Positions 25,201 through 35,451 of a stretch of 64,000 bases of DNA are shown one piece after another. Below the pieces are notes generated by a model. The model saw only the letters and a program-made list of their open reading frames with translations, did no database searches and was not told where the DNA came from. How positions within the stretch are numbered: position 1 is the first letter of the stretch; each line of letters begins with the position of its first letter. The stretch comes from Anaerocolumna cellulosilytica. Its GTDB lineage: Bacteria > Bacillota > Clostridia > Lachnospirales > Lachnospiraceae. Where the stretch lies: positions 4,459,501 to 4,523,500 of the forward strand of contig NZ_AP023367.1 of NCBI RefSeq assembly GCF_014218335.1, written 5' to 3'. The position numbers were made by a program, and so were the translations under genes.

Positions 25201-27213
25201 CTCAAATTCATCTGGCCCTTTCAGCCAGCATCGCTTCCTTTCAAAGGGATATTCTGGCAACTCAGTCCGTTTACAATCTATGCCTTTAAAAAGAATCTCC
25301 CATTGGACAGCAGCACCTTGAATATACAATTCACAAAGCCGAGACAGTTCGTCATCTTTGCATTGCCCCGAATCAACAAACTCCTTTATCTTTCGATTTG
25401 CCTGCTCACTCATTTGTCTGATTCCATCCATAGAAATCTCTCCACTTGTTTGTGCTGAACCTGGATCTGCAGTAATCCTGTGCCGTCCATAGTATATTCC
25501 TTCTCTTTCATAGCTGCGTATATCCGACGCTATCATCTTGTCAAGCTTGTCTGCCAATTCCTTGCAGTCTCTGATGATCAACGCAAGTCTGAAAGTATGA
25601 TGGTCTCTTCCTGTACTTGCAGTAAAACACATGTTTTTTAAAAAGTTTCCATCAACAGTTATATAGTTTTTAATATAATGCCGATACCGAGTAACAAGTG
25701 TTTTCAGAGCTTCTTCACTCAATGCAGAAATAGCCAGAACATACGGCATATCCTTATTTCCCTCCCCAGAACCTTTCTCATGCAGGGAAGGGGATTCCTC
25801 AACTACAACATGACAGTTTGTACCACTCAGTCCAAAGGAGTTTACTCCGCACCTTCTGGGAATTCCTGCTGTCTCCCATCTCCTAAGCCTGTTACAAATA
25901 TACACAGGAGAATTTTCAAAATCAATATGACTATTTGGTCGGGAGAAATTAAGAGTAGGAGGCAGTTGCTTGTTTTTCAGAGCCATAATCACTTTGATTA
26001 GACCAGCTATACCTGCAGCGTTATCAAGGTGTCCGATATTTGTTTTAACAGAACCTATTCCACAGAACTGCTTCTTTTTTATATGCTGTCCAAATGCCCT
26101 CCGGATACCCTCCACCTCAATCGGATCTCCCAACCTGGTGCCAGTACCATGAGCTTCTATATACGTAATGGTTTCGGGGTTAATGTTGGCATCCTTCCAT
26201 GCTTTCAGGATTACTTCCTCTTGAGCTGCAGAGTTTGGGGCGGTAATGCCACTTGAACTTCCATCTTGATTGACTGCAGTTCCTTTTATAACAGCGTGTA
26301 TAATATCTCCATCGTCAATAGCTTTATTTAATGGCTTTAAAAATACAACAGCCACTCCTTCTCCAAATCCTGTTCCATCGGACGAATCATCGAAAGTCCT
26401 TGCCCTACTGGTAGAGGATTCTATTCCAATTCTTTGGCTGCTATTAGTTTTCAATGGAAGCAAATTTATATTTACTCCTCCGGCAACTGCCATATCACAG
26501 TCACCTGTACGTAAACCCTGGCAAGCCAGATGCACTGCAACAAGTGAAGAAGAACACGCTGTATCTACAACGATACTGGGTCCTTTTAAATCTAAAGTAT
26601 AAGAAATCCTTCCTGCCAGAATTGATTCAATGTTTCCGGTGAGTGTAAAGCCTGTAAAGGTATTCTCTGACCATTCTGCATAGCCTTTGTAACTTTCACC
26701 AAAGTCCGAACTATATCCGACATACACTCCTGTCTTCGTTCCTGTAATTTTAGTACCTCCATACCCTGCATTTTCAATAGCATTTACAGTAGTTTGAAGC
26801 AGAAGCCTCTGGCTAGGATCCATCAAGCTGGCTTCCTTAGGAGATAGCTTAAAAAAAGAACAATCAAACTTATCGATTTCATTAAGATAACCTCCAATAT
26901 TATATAGTACATTTCCCTCTCTGCTATACATAGCTTTTACTGCTTTATCGGTGTCACCTCTCCGGCTGGCAGGAAAATCAGAAATACAATCTATTCCATT
27001 CTTAATGTTGTACCAAAACTCTTCAGTGGAGTCTGCCTTTGGAAGTTTTACTGCCATACCAATAACAGCTATATCTTCCTTTGACCTTTTTCCGTAATCC
27101 AATTTTTTTTCCTGCTCTATAGTCTTCAGCATTGTGAGTATATCAATGGCCACCTGTTTTTCAATTTTTCCATTTGACACATTCTCCAGGATATATTTGT
27201 AATAATCTTTCAC
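22225..27213 (-). CDS. terminal trans-AT PKS module KS-KR-ACP with fused BtrH-like release domain
   Basis: This is the last module of the assembly line. From GTG 27213 (GGAGGGA 7 bases upstream; a TTG six codons earlier overlaps that site) the 1662-residue product has: an N-terminal helical docking segment (residues ~1-35, DYYKYILENV); a ketosynthase with TACSSS (Cys220), HGTGT and GHLDNAAG; no AT; a KR (~700-1130, TGGTGGIG around 922, catalytic SS..Y, and AGD at the LxD position suggesting a B-type reductase); and an ACP (GGNSII, Ser near 1239). A ~330-residue C-terminal domain resembles the butirosin acyltransferase BtrH: Cys1338 in SCFYNSLF, GKPVILWVDSYYEP, and His1442 in HLAHSWLIYGF. No thioesterase GxSxG motif is seen. 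Domain calls are firm for KS/KR/ACP; the BtrH assignment is from motif recognition. Confidence 0.92.
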   Translation of the reverse strand: MKDYYKYILENVSNGKIEKQVAIDILTMLKTIEQEKKLDYGKRSKEDIAVIGMAVKLPKADSTEEFWYNIKNGIDCISDFPASRRGDTDKAVKAMYSREGNVLYNIGGYLNEIDKFDCSFFKLSPKEASLMDPSQRLLLQTTVNAIENAGYGGTKITGTKTGVYVGYSSDFGESYKGYAEWSENTFTGFTLTGNIESILAGRISYTLDLKGPSIVVDTACSSSLVAVHLACQGLRTGDCDMAVAGGVNINLLPLKTNSSQRIGIESSTSRARTFDDSSDGTGFGEGVAVVFLKPLNKAIDDGDIIHAVIKGTAVNQDGSSSGITAPNSAAQEEVILKAWKDANINPETITYIEAHGTGTRLGDPIEVEGIRRAFGQHIKKKQFCGIGSVKTNIGHLDNAAGIAGLIKVIMALKNKQLPPTLNFSRPNSHIDFENSPVYICNRLRRWETAGIPRRCGVNSFGLSGTNCHVVVEESPSLHEKGSGEGNKDMPYVLAISALSEEALKTLVTRYRHYIKNYITVDGNFLKNMCFTASTGRDHHTFRLALIIRDCKELADKLDKMIASDIRSYEREGIYYGRHRITADPGSAQTSGEISMDGIRQMSEQANRKIKEFVDSGQCKDDELSRLCELYIQGAAVQWEILFKGIDCKRTELPEYPFERKRCWLKGPDEFESANTTGEVDMFHTILWKKVSEERFSVHSNQGGVLVLCNGSDMGREITAGIREAGREVILAEFGDTFSKISDDRYIVGKSMHDYTRLIAEVSGRQLSKVLYITISMDTMEPETIRELHEIQQRGVFSFLNLIRALLQSENKQKVDFLLVSQNVNQVTGSEENLSPWQAPLFGLGRVIPKEYRKFAIRCLDIDSKTTVEDIIAELDRTAKDYIIAYRDGNKYVETLENVVLSREATDKVVIKRNGVYIITGGTGGIGLEIGQYLAEKENVKLALISRSQFPVKNEWKMEEEKGGKRAKQIKKIREIEETGSVVELCEADVSNWDDMKKCVNFLREKYGRINGIIHCAGVAGDGFIFKKDETVFKDVLNPKVFGTWILDKLTEDDEPDFFVMFSSMESLIGRAGQGDYTSANSFLDAYAAYRNNQGKRTFVINWPAWKDTGMAYDYGVISGIEFLKPMDISEAINAFDRVLHSGIQRVIPGELNIRVLRESSTGTNINIPDIVNDYIVRKNSGERVPSERCSIDRRSNYTAVKINGRESGSYTETEKRLADVWGGMLDIEEINVNDRFNEIGGNSIIAVGMEVELEKMGILADASDIDKYPTLAEFAAFLDSKSCGEGISKNKAETSPEAFSLVHTLDCNSEKPSLEATVSNEVILEGIEPFNDVYYKSCFYNSLFPVVKYFRKDVLAFLTNQIIAYDYSDNSKIPLSVSYHSIKDNSIILNEIGIIAHAKNTSQDIIYDITSSITEGKPVILWVDSYYEPIRNDTFHKKHLAHSWLIYGFNETKRECYIIEHRHSDSLAYEKCVLGYDDVINSYEGFINNFQNDMTRIPSYSNYSLYSDEEINGNKNSQLNHLHVFGENYLKYKDIVLKGLENIKLFQEIYTTIVEDEKVLSENVVPLINCLNEVINIKKVESYRARMIFRPKTDYAQIVDEITEYWDLIRKKLARYMYSSVYKPEELILTGKVINTIYIMEHRHHKMLSGDFIIKRNDSYIF

Positions 27214-27333
27214 AAAAGTCCCTCCGGTCAATATTTTATATTAGCTATTTATATAATCATTTACTATGTTGTTATATGATATATCCGCCTGATACATTGT
27301 ATTTTTTAGCCCTTATACCGACTTAATATTAAT

Positions 27334-30300
27334 CTAATTCATCTTATTAATCTTTCTTACAGCTTCATCAATATCAATTTCACCTTTTTCCATATCTGAA
27401 AATAAACTTTCCATTTCTTTTGCAATTCTCTGACTGCTTTCCATACCATCAGTAACGTTTTTAGCCTGAATATATCCTGAGAGCTTTGCTATGGTGGGAT
27501 ATGTAAATATATCTACGATTGCAACTTCTCCCGGATATTTTTCCTCAATTCTTGCATACATTCGGTTAGCAAGAAATGAATCTCCCCCAATAGCGAAGAA
27601 ATTGTCATGTACACCAACCAATTTAGTATTTAATAGGCTTTGCCATATATCTGCAAGAAAGGTTTCGATTTCAGTAACCGGTCTTACATACTCATGCTCC
27701 AGAAGCGGTCTTTCCGAGACTTCCATACTGGAAAGTGTTTTTCTGTCAATTTTTCCATTAGGGGTTAAGGGTATATGATCCAGATGTATAAATTGTGATG
27801 GAATCATATATTCAGGCAGTTTTGACTGAAGATGCTTCCTTATCCTATCAATGGGCTGTTCCTCATCAGTAACATAGAAACACACAAGTCTACTTGATTC
27901 CTCTGCTTTTTTCCCAATGACGGCTACCTCTTTAATTGAGTCATATTCCAACATGACACTCTCGATTTCACCAATTTCAATACGGTATCCCCGGACCTTG
28001 GTCATACCGTCATTTCTCCCCAGATAATCTACATTCCCATTCGACAAGTATCTCCCCTTATCGCCGGTCTTATAGATTCTTTCACCTGTTTCATCAAAGT
28101 TACTAAATGCCTCTGCCGTCTTTTCCTCATCCCTATAGTATCCTGGTGTTACATTTGCCCCGCTGATATATATGTCACCTTCTACCCCTACAGGACATAA
28201 TTTCATGTTGTCATCAAGAATAAGTATCTTATTGTTATCTATTGGCTTTCCAATAGGTATTCTTGGCAACTTATCTATTTCATCGTTAACTTTATAACTA
28301 GTTACCCATATCGTTGCTTCTGTTGGACCATACATATTGATAACTTCAGCATTTGTAAAGTTCTCTCTGATTGATTTCGCCAGCTCCACACTCCATGCCT
28401 CTCCGCCAATCATTACACGCCTTATTCCAGAAAAATCTACTCCACAATCTTTTTCTTGTTTTTGGATCATAAGAACTTGTCTTATTAGCGTTGGAACTGA
28501 ATGCCATATTGTCAACTGCTCTTTTTTAATAGATTCTAGCAGCAATTCTGTATTACTAATCCTTTCTTCTGAAACTATATATAAGCTGGCACCACTCAAT
28601 AGAGCCCCAAATATCTCAAAAACTGATATGTCAAAGCTTACCGACGTAACCAACATCATCTTATCAGCCGAACATATCTTAGAATCCTTAATACTCCAAT
28701 TGATATAATTTACCGCATTGGAATGTGTTACCATTACACCTTTGGGCAATCCTGTTGAACCTGATGTATATATGATATACATCAAGCTATTTCCAGTATT
28801 AACTGGAGGTAAATTTTCAGTACTTTGCTCTGCAACGTCCTCTTCAGTATAGATTATCTTAATCTTTCTTAACTTTTCAGCATTTCTTCCATTAAGAATA
28901 AACAATGTCTCTAAGTTATTCTCTTCCTCCAGCAATTTACTCACATTTTCAAACTGCTGTGTTTCTGTCAGTAATATCCTCATGCCACTATGGCATATCA
29001 TATAGTTTATTCTTGCTACCGGAAATCCTGGGTCTATAGGTATGTAAGTACCTCCTGCTTTTAGTATACCGAGTATTCCTGTAATTGTATTGGTTCCCCT
29101 TCCTGTCATAATTCCAACAGGTGTATCAGGTAATACTCCTTGTTTCCGTAGTAAATTTGCTATTTGATTAGCCCTATTATTCAGCTCTTTATACGTCAGC
29201 TTTTCATATTCAGATATCAAGGCAATTGAATCTGGCCTTTTATTTGCCTGCTCCTCAAACATTTCATTCGTTGTAGCATTTCTAATTGGCTCTTCTTCTG
29301 CACTGAACTGCTTTATTAAAAGGGCTTTTTCACTTTCGGACAATAATTGAATACTACTTAAATCTTTATGCTGATCTTGTAGCAATTCCGTCAGAATACA
29401 AACAAAATACTGCTTAATATATTCAATACTTCCTCTTTTGAAAAGATCTGTATTATATTCAATACGTACCTCAATTTCATCGTCTAAATCTCTGCACAAA
29501 AGACTAATTTCGTATTGGCTAAGCTCCTCCATTTCAGGAGGTATATTATCGTAGAACTGATACATTGCACTAAATACTGGGCTTCTGCTTAAGTCCCGTT
29601 CTGGATTTACTTTCGAAACCACCATATCAAAGGGATATTTACCATTCCTATAAGCCCGGATACACTTCTCCTTGATAACCTTTAATAAATCATCAACTGT
29701 TTTTATTTCTTTAAAATTAATCCTTATACACAAAGTATTGATAAAAAGCCCCATGACATTTTCAAATTGTTTGTCATCCCTTCCAGCTATCGGGAATCCA
29801 ACAATGATATCATCATCAAGTGTTATCTTCTTTAGCAATAGAAAATAAGTAGCCAACATTAGCATATATGGAGTTAATGTGTTTCTTTTCGACATTTCCC
29901 TGAACTTCTTTGTTTGTTCAGCATTGATTACAAATTTAATAAAACTACCATTATAGGTTTGCAATTGAGGCCTTACAAAGTCAGCTGGAAAGTTCAGTAT
30001 TGGCAAGGGCTTTGATAGTTCCTCTACCCAATACTCTTCCATTAATTTTGCTTCAGTACTTTCCAGCCAATCATTCTGCATTTCTGCCCAATTGACGTAC
30101 ATAGGTTGTTGTGGTTTTACACTGACGGCAAGATTATTCTTATAAGAATCATAAATTTGTATTAATTCCTTAAACAAAATTTCGATACTCCACCCATCAG
30201 TTATAATATGATGTATGTTAATATAAATATAGCTTTTCGTTTTATCCATCTTTATTACTCTGATCTTCATGGGTATTTTACTCAAATCAAATGGCTTTTT

Positions 30301-33300
30301 ATTTTCTTCTGCTATTATCTTTTTAAGTAATATCTCACCGTCTTTATTATCCGGCGAGCCAATAACTTGGATATCTATTTCCGGCTTATCTACTATAATC
30401 TGAGTAGGTGTACCTTTCGTTTCTTTAAAGATTGTCCTGAGAATGGTATGTCTAAGTATCAATGCATTAACTGATTTTTTAATAAGTACTGTATCCAGCT
30501 CATAGTTGACTGTCCGTAATAAGGATAAATTGTATACTGTTATCTCAGGATCATAATTTTGTAAAAACCACATTCTTCTCTGAGTACTTGATAACCGGTA
30601 TTCTTTGTTAAAAGAAACATCCGTAATATCTGGCACTTTAGCAGAAATATCTACCTGGCTATCGCTTAAAACTTCCAATTCTTGAGTAGTAGTGGTCGAC
30701 TTACTACTACCATTTTTCATATCAACTGTGGTATTTTTATACTCTATGTAATTGGAGAAACGTTCAATTGTCGGGTACTCAAAAACATCAGCAATATCAA
30801 CAGAATAAATATACCTATCTTTTATAAGGTTAGCTATCTGAATTGCCTGAATGGAATCCCCTCCCAAACTGTAAAAGTCTTCATATATATCGAGTTCGTC
30901 TACTCCCAGAACATATGACCAAATAGAAGAAACTTCTTTTTCAAGTTTGGTATAATCATCATGTACTCTGCCCTTTAGCTTAACCTTTCTAAAACTGTCA
31001 GATTTCATTTTTCCTTTTTCACTGTGCTTTTTAACCTCTGTTATAATGCTATCTGATATCTTAAACAGGTTGGTTTCTAATGACTGCAATGTTTCATAAT
31101 CAAAACTTACGGCAGCTACTATGACTCTCTGTATATCTTTACCTAATACTTTCTCAAAAGCATCAATTGCATCTCTCGTAGATATACCCTTAAAATAAAC
31201 ATTGTCTTTATTTACACCGTAATCAACTGCCATTCCTGTTTCATCCCATGCTGGCCAATTAATTGTTAAAGTTCTTCCACCTTTTTTGCTTCTGTATGCA
31301 GCATATGAATCAAGGTAACTGTTTGCTGCTGCATAATCACCCTGTCCTACTCCTCCTAGAAAGGAACTCGTTGAAGAAAACATGACAAAAAAATCCGGAT
31401 TATCCTGGGAAGTAAGCTTATCTAAAAGCCATGTCCCATCAATTTTAGGCTTTAAAACTTCGTTAAACCTGTTTTCATCCTTCGTAAGAATTATTTTTTC
31501 TCCAGCAACTCCTGCACTGTGTACAACACCTCTTATCTTCCCATATCTGCTCCTGATATCATCTAAAGTGGTCTCTAGTATTTTTTCATCAGAGATATCT
31601 ACACTGTACATAATAACAGTCGTTCCAGTAGCTTCAATAGCTTGTATTTTCTTTATTTTGCTACATAATTTGGTGTTTTCATTTTTCTTAAGTATTTCAC
31701 GCCATTTTTCTCTGGATGGAAAGACACTTCTATTGAGTAGTACTAGTTTGACTCTTTTTTTTGAGGCAAAATACTCCCCAATTTCAAGGCCAATCCCCCC
31801 TGTTCCTCCAGTGATAACATATACTCCGCTATCACTAATTTGAATATCATTATCTTGAATTACATCTATGTCAATCTCCTGGAACTTTTCAATATATCTT
31901 TTTCCATTTCTGTATGCTGTTTTAAAATTATCTTTACCATGGATAATTTCATTAAGTACTTGGGACGATTTCGTATGCTCATCTATATCTATAGACCTGC
32001 ATCTTAATGTAGGATATTCCTGCCTAACAACATTCATGAAAGCAACTAATGAAGAATTATATGGTCTTATTTCTTTTTCATCACCTGTTATACTGTCTGC
32101 ATAATTTGACACAACAGTTATCTTAATATCCATCGGTAGCTTCTTAATCATCAATGCTTTTACCAGGTAGTACATACTATATATGCCCTTGTTAAGATTA
32201 ATTTTGAGATTTTCTATATCGCCACTTCCGGAATAATCATCCGTTGAAGCCATATGAAGTATCCTAGATATGTTTCTCGCCTTTACATCATCAACCAATT
32301 TCAGATACTCATCATAGCTGCCGTTCAATTTGTACAGGTTATTGTTTACCTTACAATAGGATTCACCTATCTCAACTTCTATGATATCACATGTATTTTC
32401 ATAGAGACCTTCAAGTACTTTATGTGACAGTGAATTGTGACCGTTGATTACAAGTATGGAACCATTGCTATCACGTACTTTTTCCTTTAGCAACGCATCT
32501 TCTATCCATTTAATTGTGTGATACATATTTATTGATTTGCTAGCAACTTGTTTATTAAACACCATGTCCAAATTATGGACACGTTTTATAACATATTGTT
32601 CAGCAAAAGCAAATACTTTCCCGTTTTCATCCAACAACAGTATATCAGAATTTAATGTTTCACTATGTTTTGTCATTTTTTCGTCTTTACTGTATGTACG
32701 GGTTATGTATGCATAAAACCGTATTGGCATCCTGCCATATATTTTCAGGCTGCTATACATAAGAGGTAGATGTACACCCTCAGCCGTATTGAAAGCCACC
32801 CAGTTTGCTGCGTTATCCATTAGTGCAGGATGCAACCAGCAGGTTCTTAAATCTTCAGCATATTTTGCCGGAAGCTCCAGTTCCAAAAGTACTTCTTCTC
32901 CGGTATATATTTCTTTCAGATTATCCCATCTTGGACCCCAGTCAAAAATCTCTGTAGATATTGAACGTGGATTGTTCAAATCAATTTTTGAAGAATAGTT
33001 CTGACAATTAAGCCTTGTCTTTAACTGTTCAATATCATAGTTCTCACCAATATTAGAAGATATACTCAATATTTTCCCGGTAACGTGGGTAATCCATTTT
33101 TCCTCCTTATATGTGCTAAAATGATTCTGCCTACTAATCACCTTAAATTCTAAATAATCTACATCATCTTTATAGATGACTGTTTGGACCTCTCGGATTT
33201 CATCACTTTCTATATACAACGGGGTCATAAAAACAACATTTCTAAGTTCAATACTTTGGTTTGGAAAATAATTTTCAGCTACAGCGCGCACTATTTCTAA

Positions 33301-35451
33301 GTATGTTACCCCTGGCACAGTTGGTCTTCCAGCAATTCTATGTTCATTTAAAACCCAGTCTTTCTTTAATGAAAAAGTGGAAACATAAATATCCTGCTGC
33401 ATAGATACAGCTAAACAATTATCTAGCAAGTAATGGTCAATGGTATTAAAATCTACCTCTTTAACATTTTTTGATGGTTTAACAATATGTTTCTTTTTTT
33501 CAAATGGATATAGTGGTAAGCCTCCTATTTTGGTTCTCATACTTGGGTATACCATCTCCCAATCAATGTCAGCCCCTTGTGTATATAATAAGCATATTTC
33601 TTTCATAAGTACGTTATCAAAGATGCTTTGAGAAGCTAACAAATTAAGTTTCTTATTAGCAGCTTTATTCAATTCTTTTTTTTTCTCTTCAGTTATCTCA
33701 AAGCTGTTTTTTACTTCGCTAGAGTTATGAATAATCCTATGCCATCCATAAAATATATTCTCACTTGTAGTTTCTTCCATGGAAATAATATCTATAGCAT
33801 TTTTCAATCGATTCCTCAACTCAGATTTCTTATTAAATAAGATGACCACCCGATATGAATAATGGGGTCTTGCAGTTTTTATTGTATAACAAAGATCCTT
33901 TACATCTACACTTTTATGAGAATTCAAAAAACTGCAGTATCTCTCTAACAGTTGTAATAAAGTGGATTTGGACGCTGCTGAAATAGTAAATATCCTATCT
34001 CCGATACAGTCTTGACCATCCTGATTTTTACGAGAAGGCGCATCCTCCAATACTATATGACAATTTGTCCCACTAAATCCAAAAGCACTGACTCCGGCTC
34101 TTAATGGTACGCTCCCGACTTCAAACATTGTCTGCTTATTTACAACATATACCGGTGAGTCATCAAAGTTGATTAAGGTATTGGGGCAATCGAAGTTAAT
34201 TGCGGATGGTATTAATTTATTTTTTAGTATCATTGAAACCTTTAACAGCGATGCTACTCCCGAAGCTGCTACCGTATGCCCGATGTTAGATTTTACCGAG
34301 CCAATTCCGCAAAACTGCTTTTTTGAAGTGTACTTTCTGAAGGCTTCAGTAATACCCTTTATTTCTACTGGATCACCTAGTAAGGTTCCTGTACCATGAG
34401 TTTCAATATATCTGATAGACTCCGGATTAACACCGGCATTCTTCCATGCATTTATAATTACGTCAATCTGTGCAGTTACATTTGGTGCGGTTATTCCGTT
34501 TGAAGCTCCGTCATTATTCACAGAGCTTCCCTTAATCACTGCATAGATATTATCGCCATCCTTAACAGCCATATCCAGTGGTTTTAATATAAGAGCTCCA
34601 ACTCCTTCTCCCCATAAAGTCCCACCAGCGTTTCTGTCAAATGCTCTCAATTTGCCGCTACTGGACTCTATTTCAGATACACCCACATCAGTTGAAGGAT
34701 GTACTATAATATTAATTCCACCAGCAATTGCCATTTTGCAATCATCATTTCTTAGTGAGCTGCAAGCGTCATGGATGGCTACTAGACCCGATGAGCAAGC
34801 AGTGTCAACCACCATAGCAGGTCCATGAAGGTCAAGAATATATGATATTCTGCTTGCAATTATCCCAGTCAATGCTCCCGTGAGAGACAATATATTATCT
34901 TCATCTAACATACTTCTATAAAGAGAAGTACTTGTAGTATCAAGTCCAACAAATACGCCGGTATTACTATTTTTCAAAACCCTTCCGCCATACCCCGAAT
35001 CCTCTATAGCTTCAAAAGCTGTCTGCAAGAACATCCGCTGTATCGGATCCATAAAGGATGCCTCTTTTGGTGAGATACGGAAATAAGAAGCGTCAAATTC
35101 AAATATTTCTTCAAGATAACCAGCTTTAAGTTTTGAATTTTTTATCCTATTCTTTATGCCAGGGGAAAATAACTCTAAATCGCTCAAACGATTTTCAGGA
35201 AATCTTTTTACACTATGAACCTCATTAAGAAGATTTTTCCAATACGTCTCTACATTATCAGCATCGGGAAAATGACATGCCACTCCTATGATTGCAATAT
35301 CTTTTGAACTATCAGCTGCTTCTTTCTTACCCTGATTGTTTATGGCTTTCAGAATGTTGTATGCGTAGTCTTCTTTGATTTCTCCGTTTTTAACCAAGGC
35401 AAGTATATACTTGTTGATTGCTGACAGATTTGAGTTTTTGTTAATCATCAT
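27334..35451 (-). CDS. hybrid trans-AT PKS/NRPS, KS-DH-KR-ACP-C-A-T
   Basis: The 2705-residue megasynthase has, in order: an N-terminal docking helix pair (residues ~1-40); KS (Cys219 in TACSSG, ETHGTGT, GHTVAASG); DH (His704 in HRIAGRPTVPG, with a later HPALMDNA Asp); KR (TGGTGGIG ~1215); ACP (GGDSIQ ~1530); a condensation domain with intact HHIITDG (~1750); an adenylation domain (TSGSTGLPKG ~2232); a PCP (GGDSF ~2624); and a C-terminal helical tail (EKGEIDIDEAVRKI) that could dock to the next protein. The A-domain ten-residue code reads DIFHMGMIWK, identical to the A domain of the protein encoded at 40788-48740. The KR has AGE rather than AGD at the LxD position. The start overlaps the upstream PKS stop by 11 bases (AAGGAG before ATG-ATG), so translation is coupled. 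Confidence 0.95.
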   Translation of the reverse strand: MMINKNSNLSAINKYILALVKNGEIKEDYAYNILKAINNQGKKEAADSSKDIAIIGVACHFPDADNVETYWKNLLNEVHSVKRFPENRLSDLELFSPGIKNRIKNSKLKAGYLEEIFEFDASYFRISPKEASFMDPIQRMFLQTAFEAIEDSGYGGRVLKNSNTGVFVGLDTTSTSLYRSMLDEDNILSLTGALTGIIASRISYILDLHGPAMVVDTACSSGLVAIHDACSSLRNDDCKMAIAGGINIIVHPSTDVGVSEIESSSGKLRAFDRNAGGTLWGEGVGALILKPLDMAVKDGDNIYAVIKGSSVNNDGASNGITAPNVTAQIDVIINAWKNAGVNPESIRYIETHGTGTLLGDPVEIKGITEAFRKYTSKKQFCGIGSVKSNIGHTVAASGVASLLKVSMILKNKLIPSAINFDCPNTLINFDDSPVYVVNKQTMFEVGSVPLRAGVSAFGFSGTNCHIVLEDAPSRKNQDGQDCIGDRIFTISAASKSTLLQLLERYCSFLNSHKSVDVKDLCYTIKTARPHYSYRVVILFNKKSELRNRLKNAIDIISMEETTSENIFYGWHRIIHNSSEVKNSFEITEEKKKELNKAANKKLNLLASQSIFDNVLMKEICLLYTQGADIDWEMVYPSMRTKIGGLPLYPFEKKKHIVKPSKNVKEVDFNTIDHYLLDNCLAVSMQQDIYVSTFSLKKDWVLNEHRIAGRPTVPGVTYLEIVRAVAENYFPNQSIELRNVVFMTPLYIESDEIREVQTVIYKDDVDYLEFKVISRQNHFSTYKEEKWITHVTGKILSISSNIGENYDIEQLKTRLNCQNYSSKIDLNNPRSISTEIFDWGPRWDNLKEIYTGEEVLLELELPAKYAEDLRTCWLHPALMDNAANWVAFNTAEGVHLPLMYSSLKIYGRMPIRFYAYITRTYSKDEKMTKHSETLNSDILLLDENGKVFAFAEQYVIKRVHNLDMVFNKQVASKSINMYHTIKWIEDALLKEKVRDSNGSILVINGHNSLSHKVLEGLYENTCDIIEVEIGESYCKVNNNLYKLNGSYDEYLKLVDDVKARNISRILHMASTDDYSGSGDIENLKINLNKGIYSMYYLVKALMIKKLPMDIKITVVSNYADSITGDEKEIRPYNSSLVAFMNVVRQEYPTLRCRSIDIDEHTKSSQVLNEIIHGKDNFKTAYRNGKRYIEKFQEIDIDVIQDNDIQISDSGVYVITGGTGGIGLEIGEYFASKKRVKLVLLNRSVFPSREKWREILKKNENTKLCSKIKKIQAIEATGTTVIMYSVDISDEKILETTLDDIRSRYGKIRGVVHSAGVAGEKIILTKDENRFNEVLKPKIDGTWLLDKLTSQDNPDFFVMFSSTSSFLGGVGQGDYAAANSYLDSYAAYRSKKGGRTLTINWPAWDETGMAVDYGVNKDNVYFKGISTRDAIDAFEKVLGKDIQRVIVAAVSFDYETLQSLETNLFKISDSIITEVKKHSEKGKMKSDSFRKVKLKGRVHDDYTKLEKEVSSIWSYVLGVDELDIYEDFYSLGGDSIQAIQIANLIKDRYIYSVDIADVFEYPTIERFSNYIEYKNTTVDMKNGSSKSTTTTQELEVLSDSQVDISAKVPDITDVSFNKEYRLSSTQRRMWFLQNYDPEITVYNLSLLRTVNYELDTVLIKKSVNALILRHTILRTIFKETKGTPTQIIVDKPEIDIQVIGSPDNKDGEILLKKIIAEENKKPFDLSKIPMKIRVIKMDKTKSYIYINIHHIITDGWSIEILFKELIQIYDSYKNNLAVSVKPQQPMYVNWAEMQNDWLESTEAKLMEEYWVEELSKPLPILNFPADFVRPQLQTYNGSFIKFVINAEQTKKFREMSKRNTLTPYMLMLATYFLLLKKITLDDDIIVGFPIAGRDDKQFENVMGLFINTLCIRINFKEIKTVDDLLKVIKEKCIRAYRNGKYPFDMVVSKVNPERDLSRSPVFSAMYQFYDNIPPEMEELSQYEISLLCRDLDDEIEVRIEYNTDLFKRGSIEYIKQYFVCILTELLQDQHKDLSSIQLLSESEKALLIKQFSAEEEPIRNATTNEMFEEQANKRPDSIALISEYEKLTYKELNNRANQIANLLRKQGVLPDTPVGIMTGRGTNTITGILGILKAGGTYIPIDPGFPVARINYMICHSGMRILLTETQQFENVSKLLEEENNLETLFILNGRNAEKLRKIKIIYTEEDVAEQSTENLPPVNTGNSLMYIIYTSGSTGLPKGVMVTHSNAVNYINWSIKDSKICSADKMMLVTSVSFDISVFEIFGALLSGASLYIVSEERISNTELLLESIKKEQLTIWHSVPTLIRQVLMIQKQEKDCGVDFSGIRRVMIGGEAWSVELAKSIRENFTNAEVINMYGPTEATIWVTSYKVNDEIDKLPRIPIGKPIDNNKILILDDNMKLCPVGVEGDIYISGANVTPGYYRDEEKTAEAFSNFDETGERIYKTGDKGRYLSNGNVDYLGRNDGMTKVRGYRIEIGEIESVMLEYDSIKEVAVIGKKAEESSRLVCFYVTDEEQPIDRIRKHLQSKLPEYMIPSQFIHLDHIPLTPNGKIDRKTLSSMEVSERPLLEHEYVRPVTEIETFLADIWQSLLNTKLVGVHDNFFAIGGDSFLANRMYARIEEKYPGEVAIVDIFTYPTIAKLSGYIQAKNVTDGMESSQRIAKEMESLFSDMEKGEIDIDEAVRKINKMN

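Noticed and set aside
22225-27213. Thioesterase at the end of the last PKS
   Set aside because: No GxSxG motif or alpha/beta-hydrolase pattern after the ACP; the tail instead has the Cys/His motifs of a BtrH-like domain.
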